From Rhodobacter sp. (lineage in GTDB: Bacteria; Pseudomonadota; Alphaproteobacteria; Rhodobacterales; Rhodobacteraceae), in NCBI GenBank assembly GCA_027482795.1, contig JAIXVS010000032.1, positions 1 through 10,589 on the forward strand: a DNA stretch of 10,589 nucleotides, read 5' to 3'. Within the stretch, counting starts at the first letter, position 1. The number at the start of each line of letters is the position of its first letter. Below are positions 1 through 6,205 of this stretch, in pieces. Both the position numbers and the translations under genes were made by a program. A model generated the notes under the pieces. It was not told the origin of the DNA. It did not search any database and saw only the letters and a list, made by a program, of their open reading frames with translations.

Positions 1-273
1 CTTCCGACCAACCAGTTCGGCCGTTCTGGAACAAAGAGTCAAATATGTCTCGTGTATTTCGCAAGGTGTGGCGAAAATGGTCACGGCCTCGTCCGTCAGC
101 AAATTTTAAAAAGAATAGATCGTAACAGTGTGTCCATTTATCCACGTTCAAGACCTTGGGAGGACGCGGTTTTTTGCCATCCGAAAAATCCGTGCAGCGC
201 GATAAGAAATATCCAATTAGGATAACCTCATCACTCCGTTTTATGGGCTTCGAAGGAGTTCTAGTTTTCGTGT
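1..273. other. Left-edge AT-richer region without a convincing gene
   Basis: This stretch lies downstream of the minus-strand amidohydrolase and is visibly richer in A and T than the rest of the left half. One plus-strand frame is open from base 1 to the TAA at 223-225 (about 74 codons, no start inside the window), so it could be the end of a gene entering from the left. The translation has no motif I recognise. A 26-codon, very basic reading frame (MSRVFRKVW...) starts at 45 with only a weak AAAGAG upstream. Neither is good enough to call as a gene. No tRNA, no clear intrinsic terminator and no dihydropyrimidinase coding sequence are visible. Confidence 0.3.
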
Positions 274-1521
274 TCACCCCACCACCTCTGCCACTTCCAA
301 ACACGCGTGCAGCAAAACATCCGTTCCCGCCGCCGCCCATTCAGGGGATATCTCTTCCGCCTCGTTATGGCTTAAGCCCCCCACACAGGGGCACATGATC
401 ATCACAGTCGGGGCCACGCGGTTGGTCCAGCAGGCATCATGCCCCGCGCCTGAAATGATATCCATATGGGCGTGCCCCAGCCGCTCTGCCGCCCCGCGCA
501 CCACATTCACCAGATCAGGATCAAAGGTCACAGGGTCGAAATGGCCCACGGGTTCAATGCTGCACCCCAGCCCCAACTCCGCCGCCACGGCATACGCCGC
601 CCGCTCCACCTCGCCGCGCATCAGGTCTAGCTTGCCTTGTTCGGGCGAGCGGATGTCAACGGTAAACACCACCTTCCCCGGAATCACATTGCGCGAGTTT
701 GGATAAACCTTCACCTGCCCCACTGCGCCCACAGCGTTCGGCTGGTGCGCCATGGCGATCTGATGCACACGTTCCGTAATCCGCGCCATGCCCAGCCCCG
801 CATTCACCCGCATAGTCATCGGGGTCGACCCCGTATGCGCGTCCTTCCCCGTTAGGGTAATCTCCAGCCACCAAAGCCCCTGCCCGTGGGTCACAACACC
901 AATCGTTTTCCCCTCGGCCTCCAAAATCGGCCCCTGCTCGATATGCAGCTCCAGCATGGCGTGCATTTTGCGGCTGCCTACCGCCTCATCCCCCACCCAG
1001 CCAATCCGCGCCAGTTCCTCGCCAAAACTTTTGCCATCCAAATCCCTGCGCCCATAGGCATAGTCCTGCGTATGAATTCCCGCAAACACGCCAGATGCCA
1101 GCATCGCAGGGGCAAAGCGCGCGCCTTCCTCATTGGTCCAATTTGTCACCACAATCGGGCGGCGCGTCTTGATGCCAAGATCATTCATGCTGCGCACAAC
1201 CTCCAGCGCGCCCAAAACGCCCAAGACGCCATCATACCGCCCGCCCGTCGGCTGCGTGTCCAAATGACTGCCCATATACACGGGCAGCGCATCAGGGTGC
1301 GTCCCTGCGCGGGTGGCAAACATATTGCCCATCGTGTCCACACCCATGCTCATGCCCGCCTCCGCGCACCAGCGCGCAAACAGATGCCGCCCCGCGCTAT
1401 CGGCATCGGTCAGAGTCTGGCGGTTGCAGCCCCCCGCCACGCCTGGCCCAATCATGGCCATCTCGCCAAGACTGTCCCACAGCCGCTGCGCATTGATCCG
1501 CTGATTGGCCAAAACCGCCAT
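274..1521 (-). CDS. M20-family zinc amidohydrolase, probable N-carbamoyl-beta-alanine amidohydrolase
   Basis: The 415-residue protein belongs to the hydantoinase/carbamoylase branch of the M20 metallopeptidases and has the usual length. The two-metal site is visible: His86 in GSHLDT, Asp97 in RYDGVLG, Glu131-132 in NEEG, His193 in ELHIEQG and His385 near the C-terminus in LSHNEAE. A dimerisation domain lies between roughly residues 210 and 330. The start is fixed by GGGAG 7 nt upstream of ATG 1521. In the family, N-carbamoyl-beta-alanine, N-carbamoyl-L-amino acids, allantoate and ureidoglycolate are alternative substrates. The nearby PreTA and RutR-like genes favour the beta-ureidopropionase role: N-carbamoyl-beta-alanine to beta-alanine, CO2 and ammonia in the cytoplasm. 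It reads leftwards from a promoter containing a RutR-like operator. Family call is firm; the exact substrate is inferred from context. Confidence 0.88.
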   Translation of the reverse strand: MAVLANQRINAQRLWDSLGEMAMIGPGVAGGCNRQTLTDADSAGRHLFARWCAEAGMSMGVDTMGNMFATRAGTHPDALPVYMGSHLDTQPTGGRYDGVLGVLGALEVVRSMNDLGIKTRRPIVVTNWTNEEGARFAPAMLASGVFAGIHTQDYAYGRRDLDGKSFGEELARIGWVGDEAVGSRKMHAMLELHIEQGPILEAEGKTIGVVTHGQGLWWLEITLTGKDAHTGSTPMTMRVNAGLGMARITERVHQIAMAHQPNAVGAVGQVKVYPNSRNVIPGKVVFTVDIRSPEQGKLDLMRGEVERAAYAVAAELGLGCSIEPVGHFDPVTFDPDLVNVVRGAAERLGHAHMDIISGAGHDACWTNRVAPTVMIMCPCVGGLSHNEAEEISPEWAAAGTDVLLHACLEVAEVVG

Positions 1522-1592
1522 CTTTCGCTCCCATCCTTGGGGACAATTGCCCCGCGCCGCGCGATTCCCCTCGCGCTGCCTTTGCGCCCAAG

Positions 1593-1621
1593 GCTATAGA
1601 TGTTGACCATTCGGTCAACAA
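1593..1621 (-). promoter_or_regulatory. Putative sigma-70-type promoter of the amidohydrolase gene
   Basis: On the minus strand a TTGTTG -35 candidate (complement of 1616-1621) and a TATAGC -10 candidate (complement of 1593-1598) are separated by exactly 17 bp. They lie about 70 bp upstream of the ATG at 1521. The RutR-like dyad at 1601-1620 fills the spacer and overlaps the -35 element, so a bound regulator would block RNA polymerase. The hexamers match consensus only partly (3/6 and 4/6), so the placement is inferred. Confidence 0.45.
1601..1620. promoter_or_regulatory. RutR-like operator (perfect 8-bp dyad)
   Basis: TGTTGACC-ATTC-GGTCAACA is a perfect palindrome with 8-bp arms and a 4-bp centre. 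The E. coli RutR box is TTGACCA-N2-TGGTCAA; here the core TTGACCATTCGGTCAA matches 13 of the 14 fixed positions. It lies in the 224-bp space between the divergent amidohydrolase (start 1521) and UPF0303 gene (start 1746), and a RutR-like regulator is encoded less than 1 kb away. Binding by that protein is inferred from the match. Confidence 0.75.
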
Positions 1622-1637
1622 AATTCGCACGAATTTT
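1620..1637. promoter_or_regulatory. Second dyad abutting the RutR-like operator
   Basis: AAAATTCG-CA-CGAATTTT is a perfect palindrome with 8-bp arms, sharing one base with the end of the RutR-like box. The centres of the two dyads are 18 bp apart, a bit under two helical turns. Its half-site is unlike TTGACC, so if it is an operator it serves another protein. A further 6-bp dyad, AGCTTG-CC-CAAGCT, is at 1651-1664. Function unknown. Confidence 0.3.
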
Positions 1638-1745
1638 CGGCAACGCGCACAGCTTGCCCAAGCTTTAGGCAGCACAGCGCAAAACCCTTGCTGCGCGCGG
1701 GCCAAATCGCATAGGCTGGCGCAGAATTTCGCCAAAGGACACCCC

Positions 1746-2213
1746 ATGACATCGGAAAACCTGCCCTCTGCCCACGCGGTCGCCGCCGAAACCGACGCGC
1801 TGATTTTCCCCAGCTTTGACGAAGGCGATGCATGGGCCTTGGGCCGCGCCTTGGTGCAAATGGCGCAGGATGATGGATTGGGCGTGGTCATCAACATCCG
1901 CACCCCCGAACGCACGCTGTTTCATGCGGCCTTGCAGGGAGCGGCCCCGCTGAATGACAAATGGGCCCTGCGCAAAAGCAATGTCGCGTTCATGTTTGGC
2001 AAATCCTCGCTTGAGGTGGGCTGCACCAACCGCGAAAAGGGGCAAGACCTGCCGCGCAACGGGCTTTCCAGCGCCGACTATGCCGATCATGGCGGCGCTG
2101 TGCCTGTGGTGGTGGCAGGGGTTGGCGTTGTGGCGGTGGTAACGGTATCTGGCCTGCCGCAACTGGAAGATCACGCCATGGTCGTGGCCGCGATGCGCGC
2201 GCATCTGGCCTAA
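1746..2213 (+). CDS. UPF0303 / HbpS-GlcG-like family protein
   Basis: This 155-residue cytoplasmic protein has no signal peptide or membrane segment. It resembles the UPF0303 branch of the HbpS/GlcG (PF03928) fold, often labelled heme-degrading domain protein. Family-like stretches are ALRKSNVAFMFGKSS (about residues 74-88), DYADHGGAVPVVVAGVGVVAVVTVSGLPQLEDHAMVV near the C-terminus, and the length itself. The start is supported by AAAGGA 6 nt before ATG 1746. The catalytic role of this subfamily is not established, and heme binding should not be assumed. It is divergent from the amidohydrolase, shares its operator-bearing intergenic region, and is followed by a tiny membrane peptide and the RutR-like gene on the same strand. 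It may therefore belong to the pyrimidine regulon. Confidence 0.82.
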   Translation: MTSENLPSAHAVAAETDALIFPSFDEGDAWALGRALVQMAQDDGLGVVINIRTPERTLFHAALQGAAPLNDKWALRKSNVAFMFGKSSLEVGCTNREKGQDLPRNGLSSADYADHGGAVPVVVAGVGVVAVVTVSGLPQLEDHAMVVAAMRAHLA

Positions 2214-2297
2214 TCGCGCCCAAATTTTCGCGTTCTATCCTAGACTTTTGCAGATTCATGCCTACCTGCACGCGGTAAACTTGCAACGGAGGATTGA

Positions 2298-2384
2298 ATG
2301 TTCAAAGGCCTACCCCTCGCGATGACCATGATTGTCGCAATGCTGACAGTTGTCCCTTATGTCATTATTATCGCTGCCGAATAA
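2298..2384 (+). CDS. 28-residue hydrophobic membrane peptide
   Basis: A short frame starting ATG 2298 and ending TAA 2384 is preceded by a strong GGAGG at 2288-2292 with 5-nt spacing, better than the ribosome binding sites of most neighbours. The peptide starts MFKGLPLAMTMIV and is almost entirely hydrophobic up to a final acidic residue, fitting one transmembrane helix with a single Lys near the N-terminus. It lies 84 nt after the UPF0303 gene and upstream of rutR on the same strand. No family is recognised and the function is unknown. The ribosome binding site and composition argue for a real gene; conservation could not be examined. Confidence 0.55.
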   Translation: MFKGLPLAMTMIVAMLTVVPYVIIIAAE

Positions 2385-2481
2385 GAAATAGGCGCCGCCA
2401 TTGTCTGTGGCGGGGCAATTTGCATTTGCAATGCGGCGCGGCTTGGGCCAGTTTGAACTCCTGACAACCCAAAGAAGCGCC

Positions 2482-3108
2482 GTGTCCCCGATCCCTGTTC
2501 CCAAAGCCAAAGCGCCCACCCGCATCCAAGCCCGCAACCGCGAGGTGATCCTAGAGGCGGCGCTGGAAGTGTTTTCATCCGCAGGCTTTCGCGGTGCGAC
2601 GCTCGATGAAATCGCCGCCCGCGCGGGCCTGTCAAAACCCAACTTGCTTTACTACTTTCCCAGCAAAGAGGCCGTGCATAACGCCCTTTTGACGCAGCTT
2701 TTGGAAACATGGCTTGACCCTTTGCGCGCGATGAACCCTGCTGGCGATCCGCTGGCCGAAATCAAATCCTACGCCCATCGCAAACTGGAACTGGCGCGCG
2801 AATACCCGCGCGAAAGCCGCCTGTTTGCCAATGAAATGCTACAAGGCGCGCCGCGGATGCGGGGGGTGATTGAAACCGATCTGCGTGCGCTGGTCGCCGA
2901 AAAATCCGCCGTCATTGCGGCATGGATGGCTGCTGGCAAAATCGCCCCCTGCGATCCCACCCATCTGATCTTTTCGATCTGGGCGCTGACCCAGCACTAC
3001 GCCGATTTCGACGTGCAAGTGCGCGCCGTATTGGGGACAGGTGTCGACCCCTTTGCGGGGGCAGACCGTTATTTGGAAACCCTGCTGACGCGATTGTTGC
3101 AGGTGTAG
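2482..3108 (+). CDS. rutR: RutR-like TetR-family pyrimidine-responsive regulator
   Basis: From GTG 2482 the protein has 208 residues, close to E. coli RutR (212). The N-terminal TetR helix-turn-helix spans about residues 20-68 and ends in the signature LSKPNLLYYFPSKEA. The C-terminal ligand domain carries RutR-like blocks: PLAEIKSYAHRKLELAREYP, RLFANEMLQGAP, EKSAVIAAWMAAGKIAP and HLIFSIWALTQHYADF. These correspond closely to the uracil/thymine-binding E. coli protein. The frame stays open upstream, so ATG 2431 or TTG 2401 are possible starts. I chose 2482 because it gives the family length, and the extra residues match nothing known; the ribosome binding site there (AAAGAAG) is weak. It probably represses pyrimidine catabolism genes through the dyad at 1601-1620 and is released by uracil or thymine. 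It converges on preA across an inverted repeat. Confidence 0.88.
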   Translation: MSPIPVPKAKAPTRIQARNREVILEAALEVFSSAGFRGATLDEIAARAGLSKPNLLYYFPSKEAVHNALLTQLLETWLDPLRAMNPAGDPLAEIKSYAHRKLELAREYPRESRLFANEMLQGAPRMRGVIETDLRALVAEKSAVIAAWMAAGKIAPCDPTHLIFSIWALTQHYADFDVQVRAVLGTGVDPFAGADRYLETLLTRLLQV

Positions 3109-3109
3109 A

Positions 3110-3248
3110 GGGGGCTTTGCCCCCGCGGCCTTGCCGCTCCCCCAAGGTATTTTCAGAGTTAGGAAGCAGGCAGAAGGTCTGTGCCTTCCTAACTCTAAAA
3201 ATACCTTGCGGGGGGTGAGCGCAGCGAGGGGGGCCGCATAGGCCCCCC
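3110..3248. repeat. Double inverted, BIME-like palindromic element
   Basis: Two related units face each other around an 18-nt spacer (3167-3184). Inner arms AAGGTATTTTCAGAGTTAGG.. (3144-3166) and its complement (3185-3207) pair over 23 nt with one mismatch. Outside these, each unit carries a G-run, its own small C/G hairpin (3110-3124 on the left, 3228-3248 on the right) and a similar linker of the type CCGCTCCCCC. The arrangement resembles two REP-type units forming a mosaic element between the convergent ends of rutR and preA. It could form a long stem in RNA or DNA. Its copy number in the genome is unknown. Confidence 0.75.
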
Positions 3249-3252
3249 TTTT
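3228..3252 (+). terminator. Intrinsic terminator downstream of rutR
   Basis: GGGGGGCC-GCATA-GGCCCCCC is an 8-bp perfect GC stem with a 5-nt loop, followed by TTTT. It is 120 nt beyond the rutR stop and makes up the outer end of the right unit of the double inverted repeat. On the minus strand the hairpin is not followed by a T-run, so it probably does not stop preTA transcripts by the same mechanism. Confidence 0.6.
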
Positions 3253-3348
3253 CTGCCATTTGTGCATTTGCAACATTTTCGCCGCATCGCAGCGTCTGTT
3301 TCGGCGCTGGATTCGCACTATTGCAGACTCGGCGCGTTTTCTGCGTCT

Positions 3349-4647
3349 TTACTCCGCCGCGACGGATGGGTTGTTCGGATGGGTTGTCCAGTTGGCGTAA
3401 TCGTCCACCTTTTTGCCCGTGCGTTCGTCTATTGCGCCCTTATCCAGCGTCACCATGGTGATGCAATTTTCCACGGGGCAGACGTTGACGCACAGATTGC
3501 AGGCCACGCATTCCTCGTCCTTGACGGTAAAGGTGCGATCCTCGCTCATGGCTATCGCTTGGTGGGATGTATCTTCGCAGGCGGCATAGCAGCGCCCGCA
3601 TTTGATACAGTCGTCTTGGTTGATCTGCGCCTTGGTCACATAGTTCAGGTTCAGATATTGCCAATCGGTCACGTTCGGTACGGCGCGGCCAACAAGGTCT
3701 GCGGTGCTGGTCATGCCTTTGCTGTCCATATAATCGGACAGGCCCGAAATCATTTCCTGCACAATCTTGAACCCATAGGTCATCGCCGCCGTGCAAACCT
3801 GCACATTGCCCGCGCCTAGCGCCATAAATTCCGCCGCATCGCGCCATGTCGTCACCCCGCCGATGCCCGAAATAGGCAGGCCGCGTGTCGCCTCTGACCG
3901 CGCAATTTCCGCAACCATATTCAGCGCAATGGGCTTGACCGCAGGGCCGCAATAGCCGCCATGCGTGCCTTTGCCGTCGATCATCGGTTCGGGGCTGAAG
4001 CTGTCAAGGTTGACCGAGGTGATCGAATTGATCGTGTTGATCAGCGATACCGCATCCGCCCCGCCGCGTTTGGCCGCTTCGGCAGGTTTGCGGATATCGG
4101 CGATGTTGGGGGTTAGCTTTACGATGCACGGCATACGGGAATAGGTTTTCACCCAGCGCGTGACCATTTCGATATATTCGGGCACTTGGCCCACCGCGCT
4201 GCCCATGCCGCGTTCGGCCATGCCATGCGGGCAGCCAAAGTTCAGTTCCACCCCGTCAGCTTCGGTATCTTCAATACGGTGCAGGATGTCTTTCCACGAT
4301 TCCTCGTCACACGGCACCATCAGCGAGATGACCATAGCACGGTCGCGCCATTTGCGCTTGACCATCTTAATTTCGTCAAGGTTCACTTGCAGCGGGCGGT
4401 CGGTGATCAGTTCGATATTGTTCAGCCCCAACAGGCGGCGATCTGCGCCCCAAATCGCGCCGTAACGCGGGCCGTTCACGTTCACCACAGGCGGGCCTTC
4501 GCTGCCCAGCGTTTTCCACACCACGCCGCCCCAGCCCGCCTCGAACGCGCGCTCGACGTTATAGGCCTTGTCCGTGGGCGGGGCGGATGCCAGCCAAAAC
4601 GGGTTGGGCGATTTGATCCCGATGAAATCTGTTGTCAGGTTTGCCAT
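3349..4647 (-). CDS. preA: NAD-dependent dihydropyrimidine dehydrogenase, FMN/Fe-S subunit PreA
   Basis: This 432-residue protein is the catalytic subunit that, with PreT, reduces uracil and thymine to the 5,6-dihydro compounds in the cytoplasm. Residues 1 to about 310 form a dihydroorotate-dehydrogenase-like FMN barrel. Cys139 in GCPHGMAERGMG aligns with the catalytic cysteine loop of mammalian dihydropyrimidine dehydrogenase. The C-terminus has two 4Fe-4S motifs: Cys347/350/353/357 and Cys380/383/386/390. The start at 4647 was chosen because MANLTTDFIGIKSPNPF is the normal family N-terminus and GGGG-AAAAGAC precedes it. The frame continues upstream into preT but that extension is not family-like. 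It lies 11 nt after preT, so the two are one transcript. No obvious intrinsic terminator follows it on the minus strand. Confidence 0.95.
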   Translation of the reverse strand: MANLTTDFIGIKSPNPFWLASAPPTDKAYNVERAFEAGWGGVVWKTLGSEGPPVVNVNGPRYGAIWGADRRLLGLNNIELITDRPLQVNLDEIKMVKRKWRDRAMVISLMVPCDEESWKDILHRIEDTEADGVELNFGCPHGMAERGMGSAVGQVPEYIEMVTRWVKTYSRMPCIVKLTPNIADIRKPAEAAKRGGADAVSLINTINSITSVNLDSFSPEPMIDGKGTHGGYCGPAVKPIALNMVAEIARSEATRGLPISGIGGVTTWRDAAEFMALGAGNVQVCTAAMTYGFKIVQEMISGLSDYMDSKGMTSTADLVGRAVPNVTDWQYLNLNYVTKAQINQDDCIKCGRCYAACEDTSHQAIAMSEDRTFTVKDEECVACNLCVNVCPVENCITMVTLDKGAIDERTGKKVDDYANWTTHPNNPSVAAE

Positions 4648-4658
4648 GTCTTTTCCCC

Positions 4659-5939
4659 CTAGCCCATAAGTTTCGCATGAATGGCCAGAGCGGCATCGCG
4701 CCCTTCGGCCACGGCGGTCACAGTCAAGTCTTGCCCGCCCGCCGCGCAATCACCGCCCGCCCAGACTTTGCCAGCATGTGTTTTCAGCTTTTTGCCGTCC
4801 AGCAAGATGGGCGCGCCTTGCAGCGTTTGGCCAATGGCCAAAAACACCTGATCGGCTGGAATGGTAAAGTCATCCCCGCCCGCAAAGGTGAATTCAACGC
4901 CCGTCACATGGCCACTGCCGTGAATGGCCTTTGGCGCGGCGTTATAGATAATGCGCACGCCCGCCGATGTAGCGTGTTCCTGTTCGTATTCAGATGCGCT
5001 CATCTTCTCGCGCGGGCCGCGATACACCATCGTCACGTTCTGCGCGCCCAGCAGGCGCGATTGCACGGCAGCGTCCACCGCCGTCATCCCGCCGCCAATC
5101 ACCACCACATCGCGGCCAATTGCGATCTGCGCCTTATCGGTTTGGCGCAGACCTTCGATGAAATCCACCGCGTTTTGCACGCCGCCCAAATCGGCCCCCG
5201 CAAGGCCAAGCGCGTTCACGCCGCCAAGGCCAATGCCAAGAAACACCGCGTCATATTCCGCCTCTAGCTGCGCAAGGGTCATGTCCGCGCCCAAGGCTTT
5301 GCCGTAATGAATGGAAATGCCACCGATTTTCAGCAGCCAGTCCACCTCGCGCGCGGCAAAATCATCGGCCGCTTTGTAGGCCGCAATGCCGTATTCGTTC
5401 AGCCCGCCAGCCTTGGCGCGCGCCTCGTACACTGTTACGTCATGCCCCAGCATGGCCGCGCGGTGCGCGCAGGACAGGCCCGCAGGCCCTGCCCCCACAA
5501 CGGCCACCTTTTTTCCCGTCGCCTTTGCGCGGGTGAACGGGTGGATGCCCTTATCCATCAGCGTATCGGTGGCAAAGCGTTGCAGGCGGCCAATTTCAAC
5601 GGGCTTGCCCTCGGCCATCTCGCGCACACAGGCGCCTTCGCACAGCACTTCGGTGGGGCAAACACGGGCGCACATGCCGCCCATGATATTCTGCGACAGA
5701 ATAGTTTTCGCCGCAGCATCAGGCGTGCCCGTGGCGATTTGGCGAATAAACAGCGGAATGTCGATATCGGTGGGGCAGGCCGTGATGCAGGGCGCGTCAT
5801 GGCAGAAATAACAGCGATCCGCTGCCACCCGCGCCTCGTGCGCGTCCAGCATGGGCGAGATATCAGCAAAGTTCTGCGCAAGTTCGCCATCGCTGAGGCG
5901 GGCCTGCACAACTCCGGGTGTAAAGGGACTGTTCGGCAT
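4659..5939 (-). CDS. preT: NAD-dependent dihydropyrimidine dehydrogenase, FAD/Fe-S subunit PreT
   Basis: This 426-residue protein passes electrons from NADH through FAD and Fe-S clusters to PreA; it corresponds to the N-terminal half of eukaryotic dihydropyrimidine dehydrogenase. Cys43/46/51/55 (CYFCHDAPCITAC) and Cys90/94/100/104 form the N-terminal Fe-S domain. The FAD-binding Rossmann motif VVGAGPAGLSC is at about 147-157, a second nucleotide-binding motif VVVIGGGMTAVDAA at about 278-291, and the late FAD motif GGDCAAGG near 395-402. I prefer ATG 5939 because GGGAG lies 5 nt before it. ATG 5951, four codons upstream and in frame, lacks a good site. It is the first gene of preTA, divergent from accB. 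A degenerate RutR-like box lies about 53 nt upstream. A glutamate-synthase small-subunit-like oxidoreductase is the main alternative, made unlikely by the adjacent preA. Confidence 0.94.
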   Translation of the reverse strand: MPNSPFTPGVVQARLSDGELAQNFADISPMLDAHEARVAADRCYFCHDAPCITACPTDIDIPLFIRQIATGTPDAAAKTILSQNIMGGMCARVCPTEVLCEGACVREMAEGKPVEIGRLQRFATDTLMDKGIHPFTRAKATGKKVAVVGAGPAGLSCAHRAAMLGHDVTVYEARAKAGGLNEYGIAAYKAADDFAAREVDWLLKIGGISIHYGKALGADMTLAQLEAEYDAVFLGIGLGGVNALGLAGADLGGVQNAVDFIEGLRQTDKAQIAIGRDVVVIGGGMTAVDAAVQSRLLGAQNVTMVYRGPREKMSASEYEQEHATSAGVRIIYNAAPKAIHGSGHVTGVEFTFAGGDDFTIPADQVFLAIGQTLQGAPILLDGKKLKTHAGKVWAGGDCAAGGQDLTVTAVAEGRDAALAIHAKLMG

Positions 5940-5991
5940 ATCGGCTCCCATATGTTCGATCTTTCGAATCAGGCTGCCACAAGTTCAAAAT

Positions 5992-6007
5992 TTTTCCAAA
6001 TGGTAAA
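5992..6007. promoter_or_regulatory. Degenerate RutR-like dyad upstream of preT
   Basis: TTTTCCA-AA-TGGTAAA agrees with 11 of the 14 fixed positions of the E. coli RutR box TTGACCA-N2-TGGTCAA and is itself nearly symmetric. It lies 53-68 nt upstream of the preT start, a sensible position for a repressor site. The 266-nt divergent preT/accB region is AT-rich, so a chance match is possible. Confidence 0.35.
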
Positions 6008-6205
6008 TTTATTGGCGCGGTGATTTTTCTGCCCATGCGGGCTGTTTCGCGCGCCATCGCCTCTTTTTTCTGCAATGGTTTTTCTATATAGGGGGCAGAC
6101 ACAGCACGGCGCGCGGGAAATTTCGGCCCAAATTTGCGCCAAAAGATGCTGCACAAAGGGAAAACGCAGCCGCCCCGCGGCACGCACAAACTGGCAGAGG
6201 ACTGC

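Noticed and set aside
886..1599. 237-codon plus-strand frame over the amidohydrolase gene
   Set aside because: It is antisense to a clearly conserved metalloenzyme, and its product (rich in His, Arg, Ala, Pro) looks like a shadow of GC-rich coding sequence.
1397..1915. 172-codon minus-strand frame across the amidohydrolase/UPF0303 spacer
   Set aside because: It crosses the operator region, overlaps the amidohydrolase start in another phase and is antisense to UPF0303; no recognised protein features.
3262..3819. 185-codon plus-strand frame overlapping the 3' end of preA
   Set aside because: Antisense shadow of the Fe-S domain coding region of preA; no plausible domain.
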